DNA of 33,658 bases from the NCBI GenBank assembly GCA_963934295.1, contig CAWVXY010000035.1, positions 1 to 33,658 on the forward strand, given 5' to 3'. This document shows, in pieces, positions 25,541 through 33,385 of the stretch. Position numbers and translations under genes: made by a program. The first letter of the stretch is position 1, and each line of letters begins with the position of its first letter. Source of the DNA: Seribacter sp963934295 (GTDB taxonomy: Bacteria > Verrucomicrobiota > Verrucomicrobiia > Opitutales > Seribacteraceae). A model generated the notes under the pieces. The model saw only the letters and a program-made list of their open reading frames with translations. It was not told the DNA's origin and searched no databases.

Positions 25541-25807
25541 ATGACAAAAGAACTTCTCATTTCTCTTATCTTGGGTGCATTATTAATGGGTTGCGTTCTA
25601 CTGGGTATATTAAAATCGAGTCTACTTTCCAACCAATTTTTTCTGCTCTTTGGCTTAGCGACAATACTCGGTCAAGTTGTCATGGCTCATTTAGCATTTA
25701 ATCAATATAAAAACCTTTCAATCCAAACTACAAAAGAAAGTACTGAAAATGAAGAAGGAAGAGACGAACGAGGAGACGAACGAGGAAACGACGGATTTGA
25801 CGATTGA
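25541..25807 (+). CDS. Small two-helix membrane protein
   Basis: 88 residues, family not recognised. Two membrane helices at about 6-26 and 32-53 are followed by a hydrophilic tail rich in Glu, Arg, Asp and Gly. The second helix and its exit ('LATILGQVVMAHLAFNQYKN') resemble the start of the toroid protein at 28389 ('FAVLGVGILSHLAFFEEKKK'), so the two may share a membrane module. Its last 59 bases overlap the start of the next gene in another frame, which suggests translational coupling. No Shine-Dalgarno. Moderately sure it is real, because of the helices, the resemblance and the overlap. Confidence 0.6.
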   Translation: MTKELLISLILGALLMGCVLLGILKSSLLSNQFFLLFGLATILGQVVMAHLAFNQYKNLSIQTTKESTENEEGRDERGDERGNDGFDD

Positions 25808-28310
25808 GGAGTCCGCAAATGTGGAGTCGCAGTCGGAGGATTTGCAACTAAATCCAAAGCATCGTACGGTAGCAATCTCTAGCTTGGTCGCTGGTTACAC
25901 TCTAGCTGTTGGGTTTGCTTTACTTTTAGTAATGGGAGGAGAAGAACCTCAACCAATTGCAACAAATCCAGAAAGCATTACCGAAGGTGATATTGTTTCT
26001 GCTGTCGAAGGTGCTGATGGAGAATCATCTGTTATCACTTTAACTGGAGGAAATAGCATTCCTTGGCCCGTTGGTAAATTATGGGTTGATCCTGGATATA
26101 CTGCTATTGTGGGAGATGAAGACCTGACTGCTTTTGTTGAAACAGCTTCTTTTGTGGATGTGAGTACACCGGGACAGTATAAAGTTATCTACACTATTAA
26201 AGATTCTAAAACTGGAAATGTTATGGACTCAGTTGAACGATTTGTGACGGTTAATCCAAGTGGTTTTATTGCCGGAGCAAATGTTGCATACAATGACCGC
26301 TTGGATGGTGTGGTTTTAAATGACGATAAAATCACTGCAGTCATTGGAGATGATGATGATGACATTGTTTATGTTGATAATGATGATCGCCATCTTCGCC
26401 TAGGTGGAGACAATCGTGGAGGTGCTTTTGGAGGTAACGGAGGAAACGGTAGAGTTCGTGGAGGTCGTGACCGGGTGGTGGTTGACGACGATGTGGATGT
26501 GGGGTTATTGGATCGTAGGCTAGCCACTCTTGATGATGACGAATTAGTTATTATTGAAGATAATGATGATGATTTAGTGGCTCGATTAGATCGTAAGGAT
26601 ATTGGTTTGGATCGTGGTGGAAATGACCGAGTAAATGTCGGTAATTTCGTACCAGATGCACGTCGTGGAAATTTTGAAGATGACGAATTGGGAGCAGTTG
26701 GAGATTTTGACAAGGATGGTGCCGGTTTTGGAAAGGGCACAATGCCCGGAGTTGGTAAAGGATCCGAGGTATATGCTTATAATTTTCCCTCACAAGGAGT
26801 TGGTGCTGGTATAGGTAGTCCAGCAGTGGGTGCCGCTGCTGGTTTTGCAGGATTGGGTGCCGGTATTGGCCAAGCAGTTATGGATGGTCAGGCGGTTCCA
26901 GCACTTGGAGGAATCGGAACTTACGCACCACCTGCACCCGCACAACCAGAAGGTCCAGATTCTGACAATGATGGAATTTCGGATGCTATGGAGGCTTCAT
27001 TTCGGACAAATCCTAAATCTAATGACACGGACAAAGACGGTGTAAGTGATGCAGATGAAGTCAAGGCAATGTCCAATCCCCGTGACCCTCGCAGTAAACC
27101 GGGTACACCTGCCCCAGGACCGGACAATGATCAAGACGGTGTTCCTGCATCTTTGGAATCCCTCTATGGATTAGACCCATCAAATTCCGATACGGATGGA
27201 GATGGTTTCAGTGATGGGGAAGAAATTTCAGCAATGACTAGTCCTACAAACCCAGCAAGCAATCCCGGTGAAATGGGTGGACCTGCACTTGCAGTTGCAC
27301 CGGGAGTTGCGGGTGGAGTTGCCGGATTAGTAGGTGGAGCTGGAGCTGGAGCGGCGGCAGGTTTGGTATCAGGTCGAGTAACTCACCCACTTGGACTTGG
27401 AGTTGGTGAACCTGGATCTGGAATTGGCTATGGTCGTGGAGATGGTGATAGAGACGGACATGATGAATGGGATTACGATCATTTGCCTAAGGATGGAAAT
27501 CTTTTCATCATGATGCATGTTGATGGAAGTGGTTCCATTCTGAGTACCAGAAAAGCTTTGGAGGTTATGAAGGATACATTGTTGAAAAACGCACTGCTTC
27601 CTTATTATAAAAATGATGAAGATCTTTACAATCGAAGGGTTTTGGTAGTGGATGGTGAAGGCGAGAGAACTTTAAAATTCTTCGCTGATGCAGCAAAGAA
27701 GGAAAATGTATTAGCTCTCGTATTCCAAGACGAAGCTCAACCGGCATACCATTTGCCTAACTTTAATCGTAAGCCCGAGGACCATTACATGGATGACCTC
27801 AAGGATTTACGCCAAGGACTTAATGGATATGGCGGACTTTATCGTGGTATCATGTTCCAGGTTGACCGTGGAAAAACTTTTGCCAAGTCATTCAAGGAAT
27901 TTGTTGAAAACGCATGGCGTGGAGACGGATATCTTTCAGGAGCAGGCGAGAATTTAAAACCCTATTATTGGCAGGAAAACAGCGATCACATTAGAAATCG
28001 TGACGGAATCGTATTTAGTGATGAATATCATGTTAATTCGGAAGGAGATCCTTCCTATTATATGAATCTAATCATGGATGCATCTCGTAAAATTGGTTTA
28101 GATTTGGGTCGTTATGGAGGAGGGCAAGAAGATGGTCGATACAACGCAAAAGTTAGTAACGGTTCAAATAAAACCTCATCTTTAAACGCAATGTGTCCTA
28201 TTAAACCTGACCGTAAGGCTAATCCATCTATTACTGCAAAGGATTCCAGAGGAACAACCGTTGCCTTTTGTTGTAAGGGTTGTAAGAACAAATTTGCATC
28301 TGCAAATTAA
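25749..28310 (+). CDS. Membrane-anchored periplasmic protein with Ig-like, TSP3, vWA-like and YHS/TRASH segments
   Basis: 853 residues. An acidic cytoplasmic tail precedes a membrane helix at about 43-64. An Ig-like segment follows (about 112-172; 'GQYKVIYTIKDSKTGNVMDS' as in bacterial DUF5011-type domains), then an Asp/Gly/Arg-rich region (about 180-330) and Gly/Ala-rich linkers. Calcium-binding thrombospondin type-3-like repeats lie at about 403-505 ('DSDNDGISDAME', 'DTDKDGVSDADE', 'DNDQDGV', 'DTDGDGFSDGEE'). A vWA-like start with MIDAS 'D592GSGS' follows 'LFIMMHV'. The C-terminal 40 residues have C816-P-I and 'CCKGCKNKF' (C841, C842, C845), the pattern of YHS/TRASH metal-binding modules. 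The start overlaps the previous gene by 59 bases; no other start fits before the helix. Probably a calcium-stiffened periplasmic component that binds ligand and metal. Confidence 0.65.
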   Translation: MKKEETNEETNEETTDLTIEESANVESQSEDLQLNPKHRTVAISSLVAGYTLAVGFALLLVMGGEEPQPIATNPESITEGDIVSAVEGADGESSVITLTGGNSIPWPVGKLWVDPGYTAIVGDEDLTAFVETASFVDVSTPGQYKVIYTIKDSKTGNVMDSVERFVTVNPSGFIAGANVAYNDRLDGVVLNDDKITAVIGDDDDDIVYVDNDDRHLRLGGDNRGGAFGGNGGNGRVRGGRDRVVVDDDVDVGLLDRRLATLDDDELVIIEDNDDDLVARLDRKDIGLDRGGNDRVNVGNFVPDARRGNFEDDELGAVGDFDKDGAGFGKGTMPGVGKGSEVYAYNFPSQGVGAGIGSPAVGAAAGFAGLGAGIGQAVMDGQAVPALGGIGTYAPPAPAQPEGPDSDNDGISDAMEASFRTNPKSNDTDKDGVSDADEVKAMSNPRDPRSKPGTPAPGPDNDQDGVPASLESLYGLDPSNSDTDGDGFSDGEEISAMTSPTNPASNPGEMGGPALAVAPGVAGGVAGLVGGAGAGAAAGLVSGRVTHPLGLGVGEPGSGIGYGRGDGDRDGHDEWDYDHLPKDGNLFIMMHVDGSGSILSTRKALEVMKDTLLKNALLPYYKNDEDLYNRRVLVVDGEGERTLKFFADAAKKENVLALVFQDEAQPAYHLPNFNRKPEDHYMDDLKDLRQGLNGYGGLYRGIMFQVDRGKTFAKSFKEFVENAWRGDGYLSGAGENLKPYYWQENSDHIRNRDGIVFSDEYHVNSEGDPSYYMNLIMDASRKIGLDLGRYGGGQEDGRYNAKVSNGSNKTSSLNAMCPIKPDRKANPSITAKDSRGTTVAFCCKGCKNKFASAN

Positions 28311-28333
28311 TTTCATAACTTTTTTCACCTACT

Positions 28334-28360
28334 GCTTTCCTTCTGTTAAAGAAGGAAAGC
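28334..28360 (+). terminator. Stem-loop between the vWA-like and toroid genes
   Basis: A perfect 10-bp stem GCTTTCCTTC (28334-28343) / GAAGGAAAGC (28351-28360) has a 7-base loop and is followed by TTAATTTTGT. The T run is interrupted and the stem is only moderately GC-rich, so this may be a partial terminator or an RNA-processing or stability element within the operon. Confidence 0.5.
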
Positions 28361-28388
28361 TTAATTTTGTAATCATTTAGAGTCTGGT

Positions 28389-30281
28389 ATGAATATAAAA
28401 ACCATTCTCTCACTTGTTTTTTGCTCTACTCTTGGGTTGGCGGTAGTTGGTAATCTTTTTGCTGGTAATCTTCTTGTAGGGGCGGGTCTTGTATTTGCTG
28501 TACTCGGTGTGGGAATTCTTTCACACCTAGCATTTTTTGAGGAAAAGAAGAAAAAGAAATCGCAGGGTGCAGGTCCAATTGCTTGGATTAACTTGGCAAT
28601 GTCTTATGGCTGTCTTTTGTTGAGCCTTGGTTCATTCTTGTTCTTATTATTGAATCCTTCTGACCCAAGGGAGATGACTATTGCTAAAGCAGGTCAATCT
28701 GCAGGTCAGGAAACCGAGGGTTCTAAGGTTCCAATTAGTGATGAAACGAATGTTGCTTCAGGTGGAGAAAGGGCACGACTTGGAAATAGTGGACGTGGCG
28801 AGGGACTCGACGCGATGGGAGGGGCAAACGAAGATAATCAAAATGCAATGCGAGAAGACCAGGTAGCAAATCCTGATATTGCAGGTGCAGAACAGGGAAT
28901 TGCAGATAAAACCAAAGTTTCCTCTCAAAATGTCGAGGAAGTTGTGAAACCCGGTGACTTTGATCAGGGAACAGCAGGTGCAGAAGACTTATTGTTATCC
29001 CGAATTGGTGAAGACCAGGAGAACAAGGATATTGGAGATCCCAATGCCCTTGTCTTTGATGAAAACGAAGATAAAGCCTTGGCATTTGATCCAACCGTTT
29101 TTCGAGGTGCGGAGGATCCGAATGATATTTTGTCCAAGGCCAAAGGGGATAAAATTACCAATTTAAGAGCGGCAGTTAATTCGCTGGGGGTTTCTGTACC
29201 AAAATCAATGAGCGGTCGTTGTGATAAAGTCGGCCGGGTAGCAAGGCTTGCAAGAGGAGGAGTTAGAAACCCGGAACGGGTTGAAAATGCAGTGACAAAA
29301 GCCTTGAACTGGTTGAATCAGGATCAAAATGCTGATGGTTCTTGGGGCAATAATTCAAAAGGTGCCATGACTGGTTTTGCACTTCTTTGCTATTTGGGAC
29401 ATTGTGATTTAACAGACTCTCCAGAATACGGAGAGGCTGTTGCCAAAGGAATTAAGTATCTTGTTGAACTAGGTGATGAAAAGGATGGTTGGCTTTATGT
29501 TACCAACCATAAACACGGATCTGCCTATGCTCACGGTATTGCAAGTTATGCACTGGCGGAGGCTTATGGTATGACAGAGAAGGCATTTATTCTTCCTGTT
29601 CTCCAAAAAGCAATTCGACGAATAATTGTAGGTCAACAAGATGATGGCGGATGGGTTTATATGGTGGAGCGTCCCGGTCCAGACAACCTGCGATTAGTAG
29701 ATTTTGGTAATAAAGGAGCAAGTGATACTTCTGTCAGCGGTTGGCAATTTCAGGCATTAAAGGCTGCCTATAACACAGGTGCCGATTTTCCGGATATTGA
29801 GCCTGCTCTTGAATTAGCAGTTAAAAATTTTTATAGAGTTTATTCATCTGAAAATGGAGGCTTTGGGTATCGCAATAAATCTGATACCAAAAAAGCCAAC
29901 CATAAATTAACGGGTGTTGGATCTTTGGGTTTGCAATCATGGAAATTTGGTCACCCATCGGAGGAAGAAAAGAAAGAAACCTTAAAAAAAGCCATGCAGC
30001 ACATTTTAAAAAATAATTTATCAATGGATTACAATAGTGGAGATGCTAATCTATACTCTTGGTATTATGATGCTCAGGCATTATTTAATTATGGTGGAGC
30101 ATTTTGGACGGCATGGAATCGAAAAATGGAACCCATGCTTCTCAATGCACAACTTGCAGACGGTAGTTGGCCCAAAGAAGGTGGGGGCAAAACTTCGAGC
30201 CAAGGAGGAAAGGATGCGGAGGTTTACCGTACGACACTTTGTATTCTGATGCTTGAAGTTTATTACCGTTACGTTTATTGA
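28389..30281 (+). CDS. Membrane-anchored alpha/alpha-toroid (prenyltransferase/squalene oxidase repeat) protein
   Basis: 630 residues. Three membrane helices at about 4-22, 29-47 and 65-87, with a Lys-rich loop between the second and third, put the rest in the periplasm. A low-complexity acidic linker (about 95-270) follows. The C-terminal 335 residues are toroid repeats with QW-type motifs: 'NADGSWGN', 'QQDDGGWVY', 'SENGGFGYR' and 'LADGSWPKE'. Cyclases of this fold need a DxDD acid motif; here the matching place reads 'GASDTSVSGWQ' (S445-D446-T447-S448), so cyclase activity is unlikely and a protein- or glycan-binding role is more plausible. This type is abundant in Planctomycetes. It follows the stem-loop at 28334 and precedes the NPF protein by 37 bases. 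Confidence 0.82.
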   Translation: MNIKTILSLVFCSTLGLAVVGNLFAGNLLVGAGLVFAVLGVGILSHLAFFEEKKKKKSQGAGPIAWINLAMSYGCLLLSLGSFLFLLLNPSDPREMTIAKAGQSAGQETEGSKVPISDETNVASGGERARLGNSGRGEGLDAMGGANEDNQNAMREDQVANPDIAGAEQGIADKTKVSSQNVEEVVKPGDFDQGTAGAEDLLLSRIGEDQENKDIGDPNALVFDENEDKALAFDPTVFRGAEDPNDILSKAKGDKITNLRAAVNSLGVSVPKSMSGRCDKVGRVARLARGGVRNPERVENAVTKALNWLNQDQNADGSWGNNSKGAMTGFALLCYLGHCDLTDSPEYGEAVAKGIKYLVELGDEKDGWLYVTNHKHGSAYAHGIASYALAEAYGMTEKAFILPVLQKAIRRIIVGQQDDGGWVYMVERPGPDNLRLVDFGNKGASDTSVSGWQFQALKAAYNTGADFPDIEPALELAVKNFYRVYSSENGGFGYRNKSDTKKANHKLTGVGSLGLQSWKFGHPSEEEKKETLKKAMQHILKNNLSMDYNSGDANLYSWYYDAQALFNYGGAFWTAWNRKMEPMLLNAQLADGSWPKEGGGKTSSQGGKDAEVYRTTLCILMLEVYYRYVY

Positions 30282-30318
30282 CGGTTTGGATTTTCATGCC
30301 TAACATAAAATTAGGTTT

Positions 30319-31257
30319 ATGAAAGTTGTACATATTTACTTTTTCTTTTGTCTTCCTGTTTTGGGAGATAGTCTGCTGATAAAAAAAGCTGGGCAATTAA
30401 ATGGTATACTTTCCTCCAAAGGAGATGCTTGGGTTGAGGTCGTAGAAGATAATGGCTTGGTTGCCCGATATCTTGCCCCATGGGAGGGCGGTTCTCCTTC
30501 CCGTGGTGGAGGCTTTCATTTCAAGAGTCTGGAGAAATTTAAAGAATTAGTAGTGGGGAATCGAGTTTTTTTGGATTGGTTTTGGGATGGTCATTTAAGA
30601 GTGAAAAAGATAAAGCATATCAGACCATTTAAGGCGACCGGAGTTTTTAACGGTATTCTTATTAAGAAGGGAGATAAATGGATTGATGTGGAAAATGAGG
30701 AAAATTTGACCCCTTGGAGGTTTTACGCCCGTTGGAAGGGTGGATTACCTGAAGATGGAGGCGAATACCATCCCAAGACATTAGAATTTTTTGATAATTT
30801 TGAAATCGATGATCCGGTTCGTTTTGTCTGGAGTTACGATTACCGCCCCCGTATTGACCGGTTTATTGAGCAGGAGGAAGATGATGTATTTGTCCCTTTT
30901 TATGAAGGCAAATCTATTCCTGATTCGCCCTCCACTCCACAACCTGTTCCTCCTGTGGTGAATCCTTTTGATCAGTCACCCAAAACGAACCCTTTCGACC
31001 AAGTTGCCCCAGCGGTTAACCCGTTTGACCAATTGCCTGAAACAAACCCCTTCGATCAGTTGCCGGACTCAGGAAACCCCTTTGATCAAGCAACTCCAAA
31101 TATCGGTAATCCTTTTGAAGAAGTAAATAAGCCTGCGGGAACCCTTATTGAAGCGAACCCGTTTGATAATGTCTCAAAGGAAAATCCTGTTGAAGCTAAT
31201 CCATTTGAAAATATGCCACTTCCCGGAAACCCTTTCGACGCGATTCCAAAGGAATAA
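30319..31257 (+). CDS. Secreted protein with two tandem domains and nine NPF(D/E) motifs
   Basis: 312 residues, family not recognised. A signal peptide (about 1-17) is followed by two copies of a domain of about 85 residues: 'LNGILSSKGDAWVEV' ... 'APWEGGSPSRGGGFH' and 'FNGILIKKGDKWIDV' ... 'ARWKGGLPEDGGEYH'. The short beta segments suggest an OB-like or SH3-like fold. A tail from about residue 213 holds nine Asn-Pro-Phe-Asp/Glu motifs separated by Pro-rich spacers. It is the last plus-strand gene of the cluster, 37 bases after the toroid gene, and ends 5 bases before the convergent MORN-repeat gene. Function unknown; the tail looks like a multivalent binding segment. Confidence 0.65.
   Translation: MKVVHIYFFFCLPVLGDSLLIKKAGQLNGILSSKGDAWVEVVEDNGLVARYLAPWEGGSPSRGGGFHFKSLEKFKELVVGNRVFLDWFWDGHLRVKKIKHIRPFKATGVFNGILIKKGDKWIDVENEENLTPWRFYARWKGGLPEDGGEYHPKTLEFFDNFEIDDPVRFVWSYDYRPRIDRFIEQEEDDVFVPFYEGKSIPDSPSTPQPVPPVVNPFDQSPKTNPFDQVAPAVNPFDQLPETNPFDQLPDSGNPFDQATPNIGNPFEEVNKPAGTLIEANPFDNVSKENPVEANPFENMPLPGNPFDAIPKE
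30961..31239 (+). repeat. NPF(D/E) motif array
   Basis: Nine AAY-CCN-TTY-GAN units at irregular spacing of about 9-16 codons. Codons differ between units, so the repeat is maintained at protein level. The first five are NPFDQ; later units are NPFEE, NPFDN, NPFEN and NPFDA. Confidence 0.9.
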
Positions 31258-31262
31258 AATCC

Positions 31263-32555
31263 TTATCGAAGGAAAAGAGAGGATCCGGATAAACTAGGTT
31301 CGTCTTTAATCGTAATTCGTGAACCATTGGAGAGCAACCATCTTGCTTCATTCGCAGTTCCCTCATTCCAGCTTCTTTTTAATTTTGTACGTTTCCGGTC
31401 AATTCTTTCATCCAAGGGAATTATTTCGCTCGATTGATTACTCGACCACAGGATATCAATAATCGCACCATTTTTATCCAAACCCACGATTTCTATAGAA
31501 GCACCTTTCCGGTCTAATCTAGACAAAACTTCAGGGTCTAAACCGGTATCAATTGCTAGAAGGGTTTCTTCGGCTAATTTCCTTGCGTCAAAAACAAAGG
31601 ATTCATAGGTCGGGCTAAATTTTGTCTTCAAAAGAAAACCATCCATATTTCTTATCGCAATTTCTTGAATATGAGAAGACCAGATTGGCATAATTTCATT
31701 CCCCCTTTCATCGATAGCATAAACCAAAGCTGGGGCATTGTTTGGATTTCTATAAGATGGAATCTCAAGGATTTCCCTGACTGCTTCATCGATAGCTCGA
31801 GAAAATCCGTCAGAACTTGCAGGATGAACGGTATCCAATCTTGTTTTATCCGGCATATTTACAACAAGAGCATGGGTTTGAGGATAATAACTGTATTGTT
31901 CTTCGCAAAGCATACCATCCTGATCAAAGCATCCTTCTTCTCGTAAAAGTTCTTCCATATTCAAAAATTTACCCTTTGGATGATAATAAGCCCGGTATGG
32001 ACCAACTGGTTTTCCATCAGCAAAAGAGGCATCCAAACGGAGATGATCAACCACATCCAATTCTCCATGTTCTAATGATTCCTCTTCAAGTTGTTCCTCG
32101 TAACGAATTACATCACTTGGGGAACTTGGATAATAGAGTTTGAAGGCTCCATTTAATTCTCCATCGATATATTCTTTTTCATAAACAAGTTCTCCCGTTT
32201 TTCCAAAAGCAGTAAATAATCCATTTCTTTTTCCATTCTTGTATGAACCTTTAAGTAATTCTAATCCGGAATTTTGCCAAAAGGTGAAATTTCCATCCTT
32301 AAAGCCATTTACAAAACCAATCTTAAAGTGAGTTTCTCCATTTTTATGGTAATCAACGATGAAAGCTCGTTTATTTTTACCGAAAGGTTCTTCTTTCCCG
32401 AGTTGGTATAAAATTTCTGTCCCATTTTCATCTTTTCGATATTCCACATCGTCTGGATATAATTCTTTATCAGAGCAGGAAGATAAAAAAATGCTAATTG
32501 CTAATTGAGCAAGCAAGAGTATTTTTTTGCCGGAACAATGGATTTGATTCTGCAT
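31263..32555 (-). CDS. MORN-repeat (YwqK-like) lipoprotein
   Basis: 430 residues. A lipobox LSSC with C27 after a hydrophobic stretch marks an outer-membrane or periplasmic lipoprotein. Residues about 65-215 contain degenerate MORN repeats: 'YHKNGETHFKIGFVNGFKDG', 'GSYKNGKRNGLFTAFGKTGE' and 'EYIDGELNGAFKLYYP', as in YwqK/MORN-variant proteins. The last 200 residues are not recognised. It is convergent with the NPF-protein gene (5-base gap) and 48 bases downstream of the trypsin-fold gene on the same strand. A role in envelope or surface binding is likely; the database term 'antitoxin YwqK' should not be read as toxin-antitoxin function here. The ATG at 32555 gives the signal sequence directly. 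Confidence 0.8.
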   Translation of the reverse strand: MQNQIHCSGKKILLLAQLAISIFLSSCSDKELYPDDVEYRKDENGTEILYQLGKEEPFGKNKRAFIVDYHKNGETHFKIGFVNGFKDGNFTFWQNSGLELLKGSYKNGKRNGLFTAFGKTGELVYEKEYIDGELNGAFKLYYPSSPSDVIRYEEQLEEESLEHGELDVVDHLRLDASFADGKPVGPYRAYYHPKGKFLNMEELLREEGCFDQDGMLCEEQYSYYPQTHALVVNMPDKTRLDTVHPASSDGFSRAIDEAVREILEIPSYRNPNNAPALVYAIDERGNEIMPIWSSHIQEIAIRNMDGFLLKTKFSPTYESFVFDARKLAEETLLAIDTGLDPEVLSRLDRKGASIEIVGLDKNGAIIDILWSSNQSSEIIPLDERIDRKRTKLKRSWNEGTANEARWLLSNGSRITIKDEPSLSGSSLFLR

Positions 32556-32603
32556 GGGAAATAATACAATAGCGAAAGAACAAGAAATTTCGCAATGGAA
32601 AAC

Positions 32604-33365
32604 TTATTGAATACGTGCCCTGACTTGCTCGGCAATTTCCAAAACATCGCTTGCCGGTAAAGTTACAATCTCGGAAGGTCGTCCCCCCACCATTTTATAA
32701 ACCACCACTCCTAACCATTTTCCATTACGATCAAAAACTGGGGTGCCAGGACTTGTGTTTTCTATCACAAAATATTTTCTTGGTTTTTCTATCACTGCGT
32801 TAACCCAGCCTCTTCGCAGAGTAGATTGTCGATAAAGAGTTTGCCTTAATTTTCCGATGGACACGACTTCGTCAAGAATCAGGGGTGCGTTTTCTTCGAC
32901 GGAATTGGGAACTTTTGAGAATACCACATCTTTATATTCTTCCTTTCTTTCCTTGATCGGCAATACATAGGCAAGATCAAGGTCAATATCCTTTAAAATA
33001 AGTTTTGCGGGAACCTCGGTGCCGTCCTGCATGAGTAACATCACTTCGGTGTAGTTTACGTTGACCGATGCCCCGGGGGAACGAAGGCGAGAAAGAATGT
33101 TGGCAGTCGGATCAACCTTGTTGAGAGATAAAACGGTTAATCCATCCTTTGCAATAATGGTACCAAGAGCCTCAAGTTTTTGTTCCTGTGGTGGGAGGCT
33201 TCTTCCACCCGCACTTATTTCAAGTTTTACGGTAACGGAGACCCAGGTTACACAGTTTGCATTTTCTTTAAGGAGATTTCTCCAAAGTGATTCAGGTTTT
33301 TTAGCAATTGCTTGAAATGAAGCTCCAAAAGAAAGAGCGAATGTAAGAAGTAAAATTTTTTTCAT
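32604..33365 (-). CDS. Trypsin-fold (DegP/HtrA-like) protein without catalytic triad
   Basis: 253 residues. Signal peptide at about 1-21 (ends AIA). The layout of an S1C protease can be followed: 'ALGTIIAKDGLTVLSLNKV' where DegP has 'GSGV-I-DG-IVTN-HV', 'DLDLAYVLPI' where the triad Asp would be (D130 kept), and 'NTSPGTPVFDRNGKWLGVVV' where 'NPGNSGGPL' would be. The His place is Asn-Lys (82-83) and the Ser loop is lost, so it should be inactive. A partial PDZ gene lies just upstream, with 20 bases between them. This suggests an HtrA-derived binding pair. A clear Shine-Dalgarno, GAGGA 9 bases before the ATG, is one of few in the window. Confidence 0.75.
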   Translation of the reverse strand: MKKILLLTFALSFGASFQAIAKKPESLWRNLLKENANCVTWVSVTVKLEISAGGRSLPPQEQKLEALGTIIAKDGLTVLSLNKVDPTANILSRLRSPGASVNVNYTEVMLLMQDGTEVPAKLILKDIDLDLAYVLPIKERKEEYKDVVFSKVPNSVEENAPLILDEVVSIGKLRQTLYRQSTLRRGWVNAVIEKPRKYFVIENTSPGTPVFDRNGKWLGVVVYKMVGGRPSEIVTLPASDVLEIAEQVRARIQ

Positions 33366-33385
33366 ATGGGAAGTTCCTCGTTTTT

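Noticed and set aside
26369..26740. Minus-strand open frame rich in Pro, Arg and Ser
   Set aside because: It is the reverse shadow of the Asp/Gly-rich repeat region of the vWA-like gene; composition follows from that region.
28389..30281. Squalene-hopene cyclase
   Set aside because: The fold repeats match but the DxDD acid motif is missing and the domain is predicted to be periplasmic.
30961..31239. CRISPR-like or minisatellite DNA array
   Set aside because: Units are irregularly spaced, codons vary and the frame is kept throughout; it is a protein motif array.
31263..32555. Toxin-antitoxin locus suggested by YwqK-like MORN repeats
   Set aside because: The protein is a lipoprotein exported from the cytoplasm and no toxin-like gene lies beside it; the antitoxin label for this family is a database habit.
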